Notes under the pieces: model-generated
Seen by the model: the letters and a program-made list of their open reading frames with translations, nothing else
What the model was told of the DNA's origin: nothing
Database searches by the model: none
Source: Sorghum bicolor
Lineage: Eukaryota > Streptophyta > Magnoliopsida > Poales > Poaceae
DNA length: 64,000 bases
Assembly: GCF_000003195.3 (NCBI RefSeq)
Contig: NC_012873.2
Span: forward strand, 10,377,894-10,441,893
Direction of reading: 5' to 3'
Shown: positions 1 to 12,400 of the stretch, one piece after another
Layout: each line of letters starts with the position of its first letter
Position numbering within the stretch: position 1 is the stretch's first letter
Program-made: the position numbers and the translations under genes

Positions 1-45
1 CCGGCGGCGGCGCACTCGATCCGCATCAATGCCGATGGAAACCAT
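1..45 (-). CDS. Possible start of a divergent gene (partial, off the left edge)
   Basis: On the minus strand an ATG at 45-43 with purine at -3 and G at +4 opens a frame that stays open to the window edge (15 codons, beginning MVSIGIDADR). The GC-rich sequence resembles the 5' end of a grass coding exon, and it would diverge from the NCL gene at 450. Fifteen codons are too few to recognise a family, so this may be chance. Confidence 0.2.
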   Translation of the reverse strand, partial: MVSIGIDADRVRRRR

Positions 46-449
46 TTCTTTCTCCCCCGTGGCGTCTCCGTCGTTTCTTGAAGCCTCGTTCGAGCGTCGA
101 CGTCGTTTCGTGAGGGAGAAACGATTTTTTCATTTTCCACGTTTTTCTTTATTAATTCTGTTTCTACATCAGCAAAATAATAAACTATCAAAGTAATTAA
201 TAAAGATAAAAACTATTATTAATATTCTATTAGGACTGCCTAAGCCTTCGTTTTTTCTAAGGTTATGACTGCTGACAATTTTTTTTCCAGCCTGTCTGCC
301 GCGTCTCGGTCTCCTCCCCGGGGCCAGATTTTCCTCCATTCATGGCGTCAGCGCCCATCCCTGCACTAGTATATCCGCTCATATCCCACTGCTAGCTGTT
401 GGCGTCCCGCTCGCTCGCTCTTCCACTCTGCCCGTGGCCGTGCGTGACA
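46..449 (+). promoter_or_regulatory. Upstream region and 5' leader of the NCL gene
   Basis: The 400 bases before the NCL start are AT-rich in the middle (about 120-290) and GC-rich next to the coding exon. I see no clear TATA box; weak AT stretches near 368-374 are the only candidates. If the minus-strand frame ending at 45 is real, this is a shared bidirectional promoter. Confidence 0.3.
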
Positions 450-3400
450 ATGCCCACGCGTCTCCCTCTCCATCTCCTCCTCCTCCTCCTCCTTGCCGGC
501 GCCGCGCATGGCCACCTCGGCATCTCTTCTTCCTCCTCCACCGACGGCGGCGGCGGACTGCTCCTCCTGCTCCCAGCCGACAGCAGCAGTGATGACGATG
601 GTGCCGGCGGCGCCGCGACGAGGAGGACGGTCCTCCGGCTCCCGTCGGCGGCGGCAGGGGAGGAGGAGGAGGAGCCACCGCCGGAAGCATCCGCCTGCGA
701 GATGACGTACGGCTTCCTGCCCTGCACCGACACCGCGCCGGGGAACCTCTTCCTCGTCCTCGCCTACGGCTTCCTCATGTTCAAGGCCGCCACCTACCTC
801 TCCGCCGGCAGCGAGCTGCTGCTCCAGATCCTCGGCCCAGGCATCGTCGGCGGACTCTTCCTCCCCATCCTCGGCGCGCTACCCGACGCAATGCTCATCC
901 TCGGTGCGTATGCCTACTAGTATGTCTCTGCTTTCGTTCTAACCGCCGGCCGGCGCGCCGTGATTCTGATTCCTTGCCGTCCGCACCATGAGAATGAGAT
1001 CCGAGCCGCCCGGCACAGCCGCCGTCAACGCTTCACTAGCTAGTACTCTTCTGCTCATAAACAAAAAGTTCATGTTTGTCGGTTTCGAAAACCCGAAAGG
1101 TCATCAAATAGGGGTTAAGTGAAACCATGGACGTTATTGGATAATATACAGTGTCAGTGAGCACAAGCTCCATTAGCGTCCGACAAATACCTGCTCTGTT
1201 CTTCATGAAAAAAAAAACGTAGTCATATAGCCTTGTTTACTTTCAAAAAAACCCAAAAATTTTTAAGATTCCTCGTCACATCGAATCTTTAGACGTAGAC
1301 GAAAATAAAAACTAATTGCACAGTTTGGTCGGAATTGACGAGACGAATCTTTTGAGCCTAGTTAGTCTATAGTTAGACAATAATTATCACAAACAAACGA
1401 AAGTGCTACCGTGTCGCGAATTTTTTTTCGTTTGGCAAGTAAACAAGGCCATATGATAATAGCAACGAGATGAGCCGAGCATGCAACAGTGTTCACTGTT
1501 TAATACGCTTCTTTGAAAGTTCAGTATGGTCATGGCCTGTTTACTACTACTAGTACACTTCTTTTGAAAGTTCAGTATGGTCAAGGTTTGTGTGTACTTA
1601 TCACTATAGTACGCATCTTTGAGGTGTGTTATAACATGAAAATTCACTCAACTCTAGGAAGCGATCGATCGGTTACCTTTTTTTTTCATCTGATTTTAGT
1701 GCCTACAAACACTGTTCATCTGTTTCTCCACAACAATTGTACATCGACTTGATCTCATTGTACATGCAGATCCTTGACCTGTTGTTTTTATATGTTTCAG
1801 TCTCTGGGCTCTCCGGCACTAAAGAGGTTGCGCAAAGCCAGGTTTTGATTGGGATGGGCCTGCTTGCAGGTTCAACAGTCATGCTTTTGACCCTTCTCTG
1901 GGGATCTTGTGTTGTTGTTGGCAAATGTGATTTGTCGGAGAATTCAACTGCAATTGATTCTCGAGATACAAAAGGCTTCAGTCTTTTTGGTATGCTGGAT
2001 ATTCGCTGTGTTCTTCCTCATTTCCATTCTATTCAATTCGGACTAGATCTATATTTAAGGAACATCGTCATTTTAGTTCTTTTTTTAGAATTATCGCCGT
2101 TTTAGTTCAAGACAGAAACCATATATTAATCAAGTCTAACCAGGAAACAATAAATTTAGTTCAGTTTCTGCAACTATACTACAACTGCCTGTCTGTCAAC
2201 ATTTAAGAATTCTTTTGCATTATGTCCTTATAACATTTGCTAAATAATACCTTATGAATTTTTGCAGGCTCTGGTGTTTCTACTGATGTGCAGACCAGCT
2301 ATGCTGCAAGAATCATGGCGATATCTGTCCTTCCCTTTATTATTGTTCAGATACCCCAAATTTTTAAGCTCCACTCCGGTCATCGTTTGGCAGTCCTTCT
2401 TGGACTTATTGTTGCAGCTGTACTTGTGCTCGCCTATTGCCTATATCAGGTATTGTGCTTATCTCAGGAAAATTTGAACTCTACATCTTGGCAACTTCTT
2501 TAATTCAACATTTCCGTGTACAATTAGGGTTGTTAGAAATCGAATCACTGGATTGCTCACAATCATACTCACAACACGGGAATAAACACACAGGTAGAGA
2601 TGGGGGAAGAGAGAGCTATGTATTCACTTTCTTTCACTTCATCTTGTTCCTGGTTGTTCATGTTACAATGGTGAAAGGAGCCTCCTATTTATAGGAGAGG
2701 AGCCTGTACTTTGCTAGTGTGAAAGCTAAGACTTTTTCCTCCTCTTCATTTAATTGGCCACCACTCAAAGTCCCTTGTACACATTGCTTTTGGACTTTGA
2801 TTCACAACACTCCCCCTTGGCCAATTACATGTCATGTGTATGTCTCGTTAAAAAGTCCCCCTAAAAACCCAGTGGGAAAAAAGGGTAGGAGAAAAGAGTA
2901 CATCACATGCATTGCTTATGTTGCACCTGTCGCCTCGTTAAAAACCTTGCATGAGAAAACCCGGTGGGAAAAACTCATCAAAGAAAAAAGAGTACGACAG
3001 TTGATGTTCGAGTCGGTCTTCAGGACCGACTTGTGATCTTCAGGACCACGGTCATGGGTTATAATCTTTGGGGTTGGTCTCCCCCTAAACCCTACAACTC
3101 TCTAAGCCGCCTCACACTTGTTCCATGGACACACTTATAGAAGCTAGAGGTGGGTAGAGATTTTGTTAAAAGATCTGCGAGGTTATCGCACGACCTTGCT
3201 TGCAGGATATTTATCTCCCCGCTCTTCTGGAGCTCATGCGGATAAAATAGTTTTGGAGCAATATGCTTCGTGATATTGCTCTTGACATAACCCAGGCACA
3301 TCTGTGCAACACAAGCCACATTATCTTCATAGATAATGGTGGTGATGTCGGCGACGTTCAAACCACATGACTTCTGGATGTGATTGATCATTCGTCGCAA

Positions 3401-6400
3401 CCAAACACATTCTCGTGCAGCCTCATACAGAGCAATTCTCTCTGAGTGGTTGGTCGATGTGGCAACCAGGGTCTATTTCATAGACTGCCAGGAAATGGCT
3501 GCTCCACCACAGAGAAAGACAATACCAGTCTGTGATCTAGCTTTATGCGGGTCGGACATATAGCCAGCATCCACATATCCCACCATGGTTGGAGCTTGGT
3601 TCTTCGGGAACCATAGACCAAGATCTTGTGTACCTTGTGGGTACCTCAAGATGGTTTTGATGCCAGCCCAATGCCTCCTGGTTGGGGCAGTACTGTACCT
3701 TGCCAATAGCTTTACTGCAAACGCAATGTAAGGTCTAGTGCAGTTTGCAAGGTACATTAGTACTCTAATGGCGCTTAAGTATGGAATTTCGGGTCCCAAT
3801 ACTTCCTCATCATCGCCCTTTGGTCTAAATGGGTCCTTATCCGCTTCCAGGGATCGGACCACCATGGGGGTCTTAAGAGGGTGGCACTTACTCATATTGA
3901 ATTTTTTAAGTACCCTCTTAGTATAAGTGGACTGGTGTACAAACACTCCTTCAGGGAGGTGTTCGAGCTGCAGGCCCAAACTGAAAGGTCCTAATATGGC
4001 TAGAGGGGGGTGAATAGCCTATTTAAAAATTCTACAAACTCACTAGAGCAAGAGATTAGTAGATAACAAAGCGAAGCTTTTTGCTCTAGCTCTAATGGGG
4101 TGTTTGCAAGCCACCTATCCAACAATTCTAGTTGATATGAACACTGGGCACACAAGAGCTATGACACTACAAGCTACACTAGAGAACTATGCTACACAAG
4201 ACAAAGTAAGCAACTAAACTAATTACACTACTTTGCAGTAAGTAAATGAAGAGGATGAGATATTTATACCGCCGTGTGGGGGATGAACCAATCACCAATA
4301 TATGAACAATCAATCACCGGGAGAATGTCAACCAAACACAATTGAGACACCGATTTTTCTCCCGAGGTTCACGTGCTTGCCGGCACGCTACGTCCCCGTT
4401 GTGTCGACCAACACTTGGTGGTTCGGCGGCTAAGAGGTGTAGCACGAACCTCGTCCTCACTAGGACACCGCAAGAACCGACCCACAAGTGAGGTAACTCA
4501 ATGACACGAGCAATCCACTAGAGTGGCTTTTGGCACTCCGCCGGGGAATAAGCCCAAGAACCCCTCACAAATATCACCTTGATTGGGGGCGGACACAATC
4601 ACCAAATCCCCTCACCAATCAATAAATCCACAACCGTCTAGGTGACGGCAATCACCAAGAGTAATAAGAAATCCACAATTGCAAACACCACCTAGTGCCA
4701 CAAGAATGAAATCACAAAAGCACAACACTAGGGTTTCCTCAAATCCTCTCACCAATCAGCACCAAGCTATGGAGAAGGAGAGGAGAGGAAGGAGATGCAC
4801 TTGAAGCTCTCAGATCTGTCACTTGAGCTCAATCTCTCACTTGAATGGAGCACAAAGCTTAGGGAGTGAGAGAGGAGGAAGGGAGAGCTTTCTCTACTCT
4901 TTAGAAGAGCCACCGGAAGTCAGAAAATGTGTTCTATTCGAGTTGCCCCGTCAAAAACGAAGGGAACGAGTACTTATAGTGTGGCACCGGAAGTTCCGGT
5001 GCCTGGGACCGGAACTTCCGGTCTGACCAGATCTGATCGTTGGAGCCTCGGTCCAAGCAGATCTGACCGTTGTGAGAGACTCGGACCCATCGGAAGTTCC
5101 ACCGGAACTTCCGGTCAGACACCGGAAGTGAATCCTCACGCGCGCGGGCATGCGCAAAGGCTCCTATGCGGACTCCCGTTCATGGACCGGAACTTCCGGT
5201 TATGGACCGGAACTTCTGGTCATGGACCGGAACTTCCGGTCAGACACCGGAAGTGTTTTCTCAAACGCGAGCGCACCTGTCACAGCCCAACCGGAACTTC
5301 CTGTCAGGCTGACCGGAACTTCCGGTCAGGCACCGGAAGTACCACCGGAAGTTCCACCGGAACTTCCGGTCCTGCATTCTCAGCACCACCTCAAAACTTG
5401 TTTGGATGCTAACTTCTAGCTCCGAACTCCGAATTCGATGACTTGGACATTTCTGAAAGCTTACTCTGAGGGCTAAACAATCTATATGGATACTCAATCC
5501 AAATCATAATGGATCAAAGCAGTATTTCAATCTAAAAGTCATCCTAATGTCCGAAGAACACCGAAAAGCCTCTCTCTCTTCTCCAAGTTGATCAAAATCA
5601 ACTCCAACACCTTATCCTTTGCAAAAGTGCCAACACCACCAAGTGTACACCACCATGTGTATGTGTGTTAGCATTTCACAATCATTTTTATAGGCTTTCT
5701 CACGTCACTAAGCGCTAGGTATATGCAAATGAGACTCACACTTAGTGGCACTAGATAACCATTGCAATTAAAGATTTCCCCTCTTTATAGTACGGTTATC
5801 TATCCTAAATCCACTCACACCCACTAGGTGTCTTGAGTGGTAAAACAAAATGGCCCTAATAAAAATACCTTTGCCTTGAGCCAATTTTGTTTTTCTCTTT
5901 CTTCTTTTCCAAGTTGGAGCACTTGAATATCATCTTTTGGTCACCTCCATCACATGACCATCATCTAGCTCCATCACTTGGTGTGTACCAACCTATCCTT
6001 ATATTTCACTCATGACAAAGGTTAGTACACATAGGTTTCATCAATTATCCAAAACCAAACTAGGACTTTCAATCTCCCCCTTTTTGGTAATTGATGACAA
6101 CCTTTTCACAAAGATATTCAATAAAATTTTCTTGGATTCATGTTGCTTGCCCAAGCATTTTTACCATGTGCAAAGGTTATGGACAAGTTTCATAAACCCA
6201 GTTGCTCCCCATACATATGTGCTAAGAGTTTGAATTTGAAAGCTTGCACATATGCTTGAACAGGAAATATAGGAGTCAATTTCTACCAAATGATGCTAAG
6301 GTGTAAAGAATGGACCTTTGAAGCGTGATACCAATCGGAGTTGCCAATGTATACCATCCTTAGCACCATTAGTAACTAGACATTCACAAAGACTAGAACA

Positions 6401-9400
6401 CCTCGTGAGATCAACATTATAAACAAGGTTCTAGTACCACTTGTGAAAAAACTAAAAGTCTAGTTACACTACCTATGCATGCTAGTTTTTCATTTCAACA
6501 ATCAAACCTACAACTAGCATACCCCACACAAGCAAGGCATCAGAGAGAAAACTTCTAAAGATAAAGCAAATGCAAGCAAACATATGTGATGCACATTCAA
6601 ATGCAACATACAAGTTTATGAGCTTGCTCCCTCTACTTGTGTGATTCAAAATTTTAATTGATCCCCTTCTTTTATCATGTTACTCCCCTATCTATGTACT
6701 TCTCCCCTTTTAGCAAATCTTTGGGAAATTCTCTCCCCCTTTGTCATCAATGACCACAAAAGGTGAGCTCAAATTTTAGATAGGTTAGTGTGAGACCATG
6801 TGAAGTGAGATCATTTTCCCAAATTGGTCCAATCTAGACTACTTGCCTAAGATATTTAACTCGGTTTGATCCAAGGACAAGCTTCTTCACACCTCTAAAT
6901 AAGGGTTATCTTGTACCATGTTGAGTTAAACACTTATAGCTCATATTCTAGATCAAACACTAGGATTGCAAGCCCACAAACATGTCATATGCTACCACTA
7001 GATCAAGTCAAGCATAGAAGCAATAGTGGTACCATATAAGCATCAAATTCAATTGATTTTCATGAATGAGCCTAAGACATGTAAGGAATGACTAGATGCA
7101 CTAAGCAAGTCCTTAGCATAGGATGAATGACATGTCAAACAATTTTACCTTGCTTTGCTCAAAGGAGAGGCATGTCATATAATGGGGGTGCATCAACACA
7201 TATGAGAAGTCAAGTATGTTCAACTCATTCCTTAGCTTGCAAAACCTTTTCTCATCAAGTGGCTTGGTGAATATATCGGCAAGTTGATCATCGGTGCCTA
7301 TACTCTCAATGCAAATGTCTCCTTTTTGTTGATGATCTCTTATGAAATGATGGCAGACGTCTATGTGCTTTGTTCTTGAGTGTTGAACCGGATTGTTGGT
7401 GAGCTTCACTGCACTTTCATTGTCACATAGCAAGGGCACTTGATTGAAATTGATTCCAAAGTCCTTCAATGTTGCCTTCATCCATAGGATTTGTGCACAA
7501 CAACTACCAGAGGATCAGGGGCGGAGCCAGGATTTGAACATAGGGGGGGCCGTGCAAATCAAAAACAATCATGTGTGTCAAAATATTACATGACAAAGGT
7601 GTACATAGCACCAAAATAAATATTTGCGACAAAAAAGCAGAAAAAATAAAGAGAAATTAATTATTCTCAAGCCCCTAACCTTTACCTGATCAATCTATTT
7701 CTTTGGCCAGGAAAAGAATCACAGTAAAACAAGTAGTTAAACGGGGGCAAAATTAATTAGTACTAGATCCTAACATCAAATGACAAACAATCAGTTACAT
7801 ATCTTTTAGCCTCAGACAAGGCGATCACTTAAACGGGTAAAATGGTCATTTAAATAGAAGGTTAAACCAAAACACCATACCACTGTTAGTGTTTAAAAGT
7901 TGAGTACACGTACTTAATGACCATTTAGAATTTAGACGAATAATGATAGAAACATAGGAGATAAGAAAGATAATAGGAAGACTAATGCTAAATAATATAG
8001 ATCCCATTGTTGGAGATCAATTCAAAAGGATTCAACAAAAAAAACGCTGATTTTCAATTAACTAGCTAATTAGAGTGTGTGGTAGGAGACAAACTAATGT
8101 TTGATAGGCAATAATAAAAATAAAAAATATGAAGAAAATATTAGAAAGATCTAGATTTTATTTATATAAGAAACTATTAGAGATCAATATGAAATAAGAA
8201 TAAAAATCTTAGTACAGATAATATCATTATAACTAGTTAATTAGACAATTAAGCACCTAATTTAGAGTATGTATTAAGGGAGTTATGAGAAAGTTGGGGG
8301 GTGCCAGGCCCCCCTCAGCCCCCCCTTCCCTCCGCCACTGCAGAGGATGTAACTTTTCACAAAGATATTATAGATGTAACTTCTCTGCAGGAGGAAGTTA
8401 CTCAATCGGTTGAACCACATCCTTCCAAACTGTTTCAACCCATACAACGACCGCTGCAGGCGGACGCTAAACATGTTGCAATTTTGATTTGGTCTAGGGA
8501 TCTTGAGTCCTTCAGGCACTCATGTGGATTTCCGAATCAAGTGACCCATACCAGTATGCGGTCACAATATCCATCAACTGCATTTTAAGTTTATGTTAGC
8601 TGCCATAAGTATCAAATATCAGAATGTTTATGCCACTCATGGGAGAGTAAGTTTCATCATAATCGATGTCGGGTCTCTGCGTGAACCCTCATGCCACTAG
8701 CCTCGCTTTGTGCCATGTTTATTTCTCTTCAAGAGGCAGACCCATTTGCATCCTTCAGGGATGACTTTAGAGGTGTTGGGACTGCAGGCCCAAGAAGCCT
8801 CTCTTTCATAAAGCGAGCACAACTCTGCCTCAATTGCGGCTTTCCATTTGTCCCAATCTGAGTGCTTCTGGCACTCTGCCGTGGACTTTGGTTTGGATCC
8901 GGATCTATTGAGCCAACAATTTTTGAGGCAAAATATGTGTCGACAACGGTGGTCTTTCAATAATATGACTCTCCTGATTTCTCATAATTAGTGGCGATCT
9001 CCTCATGATCGTCCTCCCACTCATCGTGATTTCCCATAACGATTGAGTTGGGGCGTTCCGATCTTCCAATGCGATGGTGCACGCTTGACGCATTGTGATT
9101 TCCATCTTCAGGATGGTGTCCTTCAGGGACCTCCTCAACTTCAGGTTGAGTTGCCACTTTAGGGGCATTCTCGACTTCAGGTCGAGCTTCTTCAAACTGA
9201 TTCTTTAAATGATATAGGTGGCTCAAGACCTTGTCTACATGGACGTCTCCACGGAACCTTGTCTGAGCACCCAGAGGTCCCCCCCTCAACCTAGGATCAC
9301 GATGGAGACAATAGAGTTGGTAACCTTCAGGGATACCCGAACTCTCTCTGGCACATTTACTATAGGTAAATGTGACCTTGTCATTTTTCTAATCAGTGAA

Positions 9401-12400
9401 GGCATTTGGCAGCTCATTTGCACTAATTTGCAAATGTATAATTCTTTGAACTTCTGGTCCAGATTGACTAGTGTGTGGGTAGAAGGAATGCCTTTATTCC
9501 TTTTCATGCAATTTCCCGGCATTCTCCTAGATGCCTATCTCCCCCTAATGCTGAGAAATGCAATCAGCGTACCGAGCCTCATGAAGATCCCTAGTCATAG
9601 GCTCATACATCCCAACTTCTGGTGGGGTTTCTTTGGTGTACGCTGATATGGCGATACTGGCACTATATCGCATAACTTATACGCAGATGGGAAATACTTT
9701 CTTTCTCACACACTAGCCATATGGGGGATGTGCAGTTGACCTGAGTTGGATAAATTTTGCAGTATGCAATGCTGCATGGCCCCAACTGTTGGTTGGCAGC
9801 CTTTGATTTTGCAGCAATGGCCATACATTATCCACTTGATCCTTTTGATCAAGGACTCAACTAGGCCTCTTTGTGACTCATCCCTAATCTTCAGGAGGAT
9901 TGCCTAGTGATCAACCTTCCCTTTGCACGTGCGATGCAAATAAAATCTTTAGGGAAGTTTTTATGGCCAACAGAATTGATGATTTTCTCATCATATCCAA
10001 CCCAAGATGACCCAATTGGTCATGCCATATTTTTATTCCTCTAAAATAATATGGCTTTCATCGCAACATATCTCTTAGTGGGATTATGTAGTACGAGCCC
10101 GATGAAGGGAATACATCCACCACATACTTTGAATACTTATGGGAGAACTAGTGCGGCACTTCCGATGCCCATGATATGAGCATTGCTTCTGGCAATGGTC
10201 ATAATATTTCCATTTTCCTAGTCAATGTTTGGAAATATCTAGTTTCCCTTAATATTGGTGGTGTCACTGTCTGCAGGACAGTTTTCTACTTCAATCATAT
10301 GGGCTCCCACTGGTATGAGAATTTGGGGATTTAGCATGTGTTCAAAAGCCGAAAACCAACATTCATAACTTATTAAAAATGCTCTACAGGAACATGCATG
10401 GCCATCACTCAACATGCTATAAATGCTCTTCAGGAGCATGAATGGCCAAACTCAATTGGTGTATGTGGACATTGCATTGTGACTAACATGATATCTCAGG
10501 GATTAGCAGGTCCCTAGATATATTAAAGAAATTAGGAGAAGGTTATCCCCACTCACATCCACTTGGATGCTTTCACCATCTCCTTTCACGGTGACAAATG
10601 TGTCTTCCGCACTTCTGAGCTTCATGCTCAGTGGTGAGGTGGGATTTATGTTGACTCTCCTTGTTCTTGCTTCTAGAAGAACTTTGGCAGAGATCAACTA
10701 GGTGTTTTAGGGGCACGACAATTGTGGAACCCATGTTCCATGCCTCCACATCTAGAACAGCGATCCCGCTGCTAAGATGTTTTACCTGTGACCTTCTCAA
10801 ATCCGCTTTTACCCTTTTGGGATGACACCTCTTTTCCCTTCCATTTTTCCTTTTCACAGCCCTCTTTGTGGTTGCTAGAATTTCCAGCAACGCTAACATG
10901 TGCTTCGGGCACAGTTGCCGTGCAGAATGATCGTTCTCGAGAACCTCATTCTATTGCTTTTTGCAATCAATGGTACCGTTATCAGCCCATAGTACTTCAG
11001 GTACTAATATATTGCTGATATAGTACTATGTTGTCGGGATGGAAGGCATAAAAGAGTTTCCACGACCATATTTGTGTTAGTGAACTTCTGGCCACATAGA
11101 CGCGGTCTAGACACAATCTTGTATAAAGCAGAGTCGTACGCTGTTACAGACGTACAGTATTTAAAATGTAAGGCGATCCAATCATATTGACTTATGTTGG
11201 TTTAAAGCGGTCCTTCAGGGACTGCTATGGAACCATTAGATCGTCCTCATTTATATATTCAGACTTCAGGTCTGAGTGTAAATGGTAGTGCAATGCCTCT
11301 GCTTCATCAAGTATTGTGTGCTCATCATTGCCAGCTTCAGCCTGAACAATGGTGTAATCGAGGCACCAGCCGTCGAGTTTTCATCTCAACGTCAATCCCC
11401 AAGTGAGGTAGCTGTTGTCATTCACAGCTAGCTTCGCGAATCTTATTCTCGCAATGTCCGACCAATGACTAGTGAATGTTGGTTATGCGTAATCTTCAGG
11501 ATCACACATTCTTATATAGTCTTCGGGACTGTATTTCCCCAAATATCTCATGCATATAATCTTCAGGATCAAATGCGGTTCTCATAAATACTTGCATAAA
11601 TATGCAAAAATTAAATAATTGCAAGAAAGTAAATTGCAGTAAATAAATATGACTTGCAAACACGTAAAACTTGCATTAAAATAAACAGTCATGCCATGTA
11701 AGGATTTCAGGCCTTAATGATTTACGGGCTTCTGGCCACGTAGCGGTATGACATGGTGAACTGCAGGTTCACTACTTATTGTTTGCGGGCTTCGGATCAT
11801 ATGTGTGTGTGGCTTTTTAGCCTCTGTATATGGACCAAAAGTTCGTGAACACAAGGCTTCACGCCTTTGTCTAGCGGCTTCAGACCGTCTAGATAAGTGG
11901 TCCAGTGCACATAGATCAAAATAAAAATATCTTTGATTGTAATCCTGAAGATTACAATTAGGTGTAATCTTCAGGACTACACTTTTTATTTTCCGCATGT
12001 AATCTTCTGGATTACTTTTAATGCAATAAATAATTGCAGAAAATAAATAATAATGTGTTTTATTATTGTTATTATTATAGTGGGCTTCGGGCCACTATTT
12101 TGCACAAATAATAAAAATACGCGCTGTATCTTAAATGGGCAATTGGGCCAAATTCACCTTTTATGGGCTGGCCATATCGACCCAAATCAATCGTGACCGT
12201 CCATCACGATGGACGGCATAGATTCGTCCAGAGGTCATATAAATAGGGAAGGTAAACCCTAACCCTAACCATTTTCTTTCTCCTTTTCTCTCTCTACCCT
12301 ATCTTCTTCTTCAGAAAACAGGCAGAGGAGGAAGAGGGCACCGACGGCGCGGCCGGCCATGGGCGTCCAGCCCTCCCGGTGGCGGCCCGGTCGGCCAGGG

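Larger units (their letters stand above)
3982..7515 (-). mobile_element. Truncated Sirevirus-like copia element nested in the first copia
   Basis: A 2,090-bp LTR (3982-6071, TGAAAG to CTTTCA) is followed on the minus strand by a polypurine tract (about 6085-6072, AAAAAGGGGGAGA) and by a copia RNase H remnant (7113-7515). Its other LTR, gag and most of pol are absent, and no target duplication can be found, so a deletion removed its 5' part together with some host RT. Assignment to Sireviruses rests on the G-rich tract, the RNase H C-terminus (DQLADIFTKPLDEKRFCKL) and the palindrome-rich LTR; it is an inference. Confidence 0.78.

Noticed and set aside
379..733. Minus-strand open frames opposite NCL exon 1
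   Set aside because: They mirror the GC-rich, Ser/Ala-rich coding strand and have no start context or domain. The plus-strand frame joins six further exons.
4985..5375. CRISPR-like spaced repeats
   Set aside because: Spacing is irregular, the units are palindromes in both orientations, and the context is a plant LTR.
4823..5497. ORFs rich in TGTSG/RNF repeats
   Set aside because: They are translations of the CCGGAACTTCCGG palindromes in an LTR, open in several frames only by repeat structure.
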